DNA of 33,404 nt from Clostridia bacterium DTU030. GTDB lineage: Bacteria; Bacillota; DTU030. This document shows positions 33,321 through 33,404 of this stretch, in pieces. Where the stretch lies: the NCBI GenBank assembly GCA_001513125.1, contig LFSN01000006.1, positions 842 through 34,245 on the forward strand, given 5' to 3'. The position numbers were made by a program, and so were the translations under genes. Below the pieces are notes generated by a model. It was not told the origin of the DNA. It ran no database searches and was given only the letters and a program-made list of their open reading frames with translations. The number at the start of each line of letters is the position of its first letter. The first letter of the stretch is position 1.

Positions 33321-33404
33321 TTAGCCTAATTTACTAAAGCTGTTCTTGGGAATAGTTGAGGCCTCTGCCTGTAGCAGCAATGGGCCCCAGACCAGGTTGC
33401 CATC
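33321..33404 (-). CDS. C-terminal fragment of an unidentified protein (cut by window edge)
   Basis: The minus strand is open from the window edge to TAA at 33323-33321 and encodes 27 residues containing VWGPLLLQAEAS and IPKNSFSKLG. The composition looks like a real C-terminus and the stop sits in a small TAGGC/GCCTA hairpin, but the fragment is too short to assign a family. A TATAAT at 33285 with TTGTAT 17 bases upstream points the other way and would run antisense to it. Confidence 0.4.
   Translation of the reverse strand, partial: DGNLVWGPLLLQAEASTIPKNSFSKLG

Noticed and set aside
33262-33404. Possible small RNA gene (such as 6S) after the TATAAT at 33285
   Set aside because: I could not match it to any known RNA, and the minus strand reads as the end of a protein in the same place.
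1-33404. CRISPR array, tRNA, rRNA, insertion sequence or prophage
   Set aside because: No regularly spaced repeats, no transposase or phage genes and no tRNA or rRNA signature were found when reading both strands.

Overview
The window looks like chromosome from a strictly anaerobic, selenocysteine-using Gram-positive of the Clostridia, probably a thermophilic acetogen or syntroph related to Moorella or the Peptococcaceae. The grounds are a selenocysteine formate dehydrogenase, an Rnf complex, the maf-radC-mreBCD-mrdA-minCDE-rodA cluster, strong AGGAGG ribosome binding sites and frequent GTG/TTG starts. The genus is inference; no rRNA gene is present.

Layout. (1) 1-5035, formate metabolism: the 3' part of a NuoF-like diaphorase subunit, the formate dehydrogenase catalytic subunit fdhA (one 898-residue protein read through an in-frame UGA at 1826), a terminator, then mobA and fdhD for molybdopterin-guanine cofactor and its sulfuration. 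(2) 5258-9606, an Rnf ion-pumping ferredoxin:NAD oxidoreductase operon in the order C-D-E-A-B; rnfG, expected between D and E, is absent. It ends at a strong terminator and is followed by a NusG-domain-II membrane protein and a Gx-transporter-family protein (9899-10853). (3) 11001-21905, the cell-shape and division cluster: DUF4321, maf, radC, mreB, mreC, mreD, mrdA, minC, minD, minE, a glycerate kinase lying inside the cluster, and rodA. (4) 21921-27995: a DUF89 damage-control phosphatase-like gene, a convergent heterodimeric ABC exporter operon on the minus strand, and a membrane histidine kinase preceded by a seven-codon leader ORF. (5) 28111-30141: a HesB/IscA-like selenoprotein on the minus strand, broken by its UGA codon so that ordinary ORF calling misses it, with a sigma-A promoter overlapped by a CsoR-type palindrome; then a spermidine-synthase-like protein, a metallophosphoesterase and a DUF2892 membrane protein. 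(6) 30463-32654: a BlaI/BlaR1-type repressor and M56 membrane peptidase pair in visibly AT-richer DNA, followed by a small membrane protein and the edge of a minus-strand gene.

How the genes work together: formate dehydrogenase would exchange electrons between formate/CO2 and NAD(P)H or ferredoxin, MobA and FdhD mature it, and Rnf would couple ferredoxin/NADH exchange to an ion gradient. Mre, RodA/PBP2 and Min build and position the cell wall and septum. The most noteworthy items are the hidden HesB-like selenoprotein with its putative CsoR/CstR-type operator, and the Rnf operon without rnfG.
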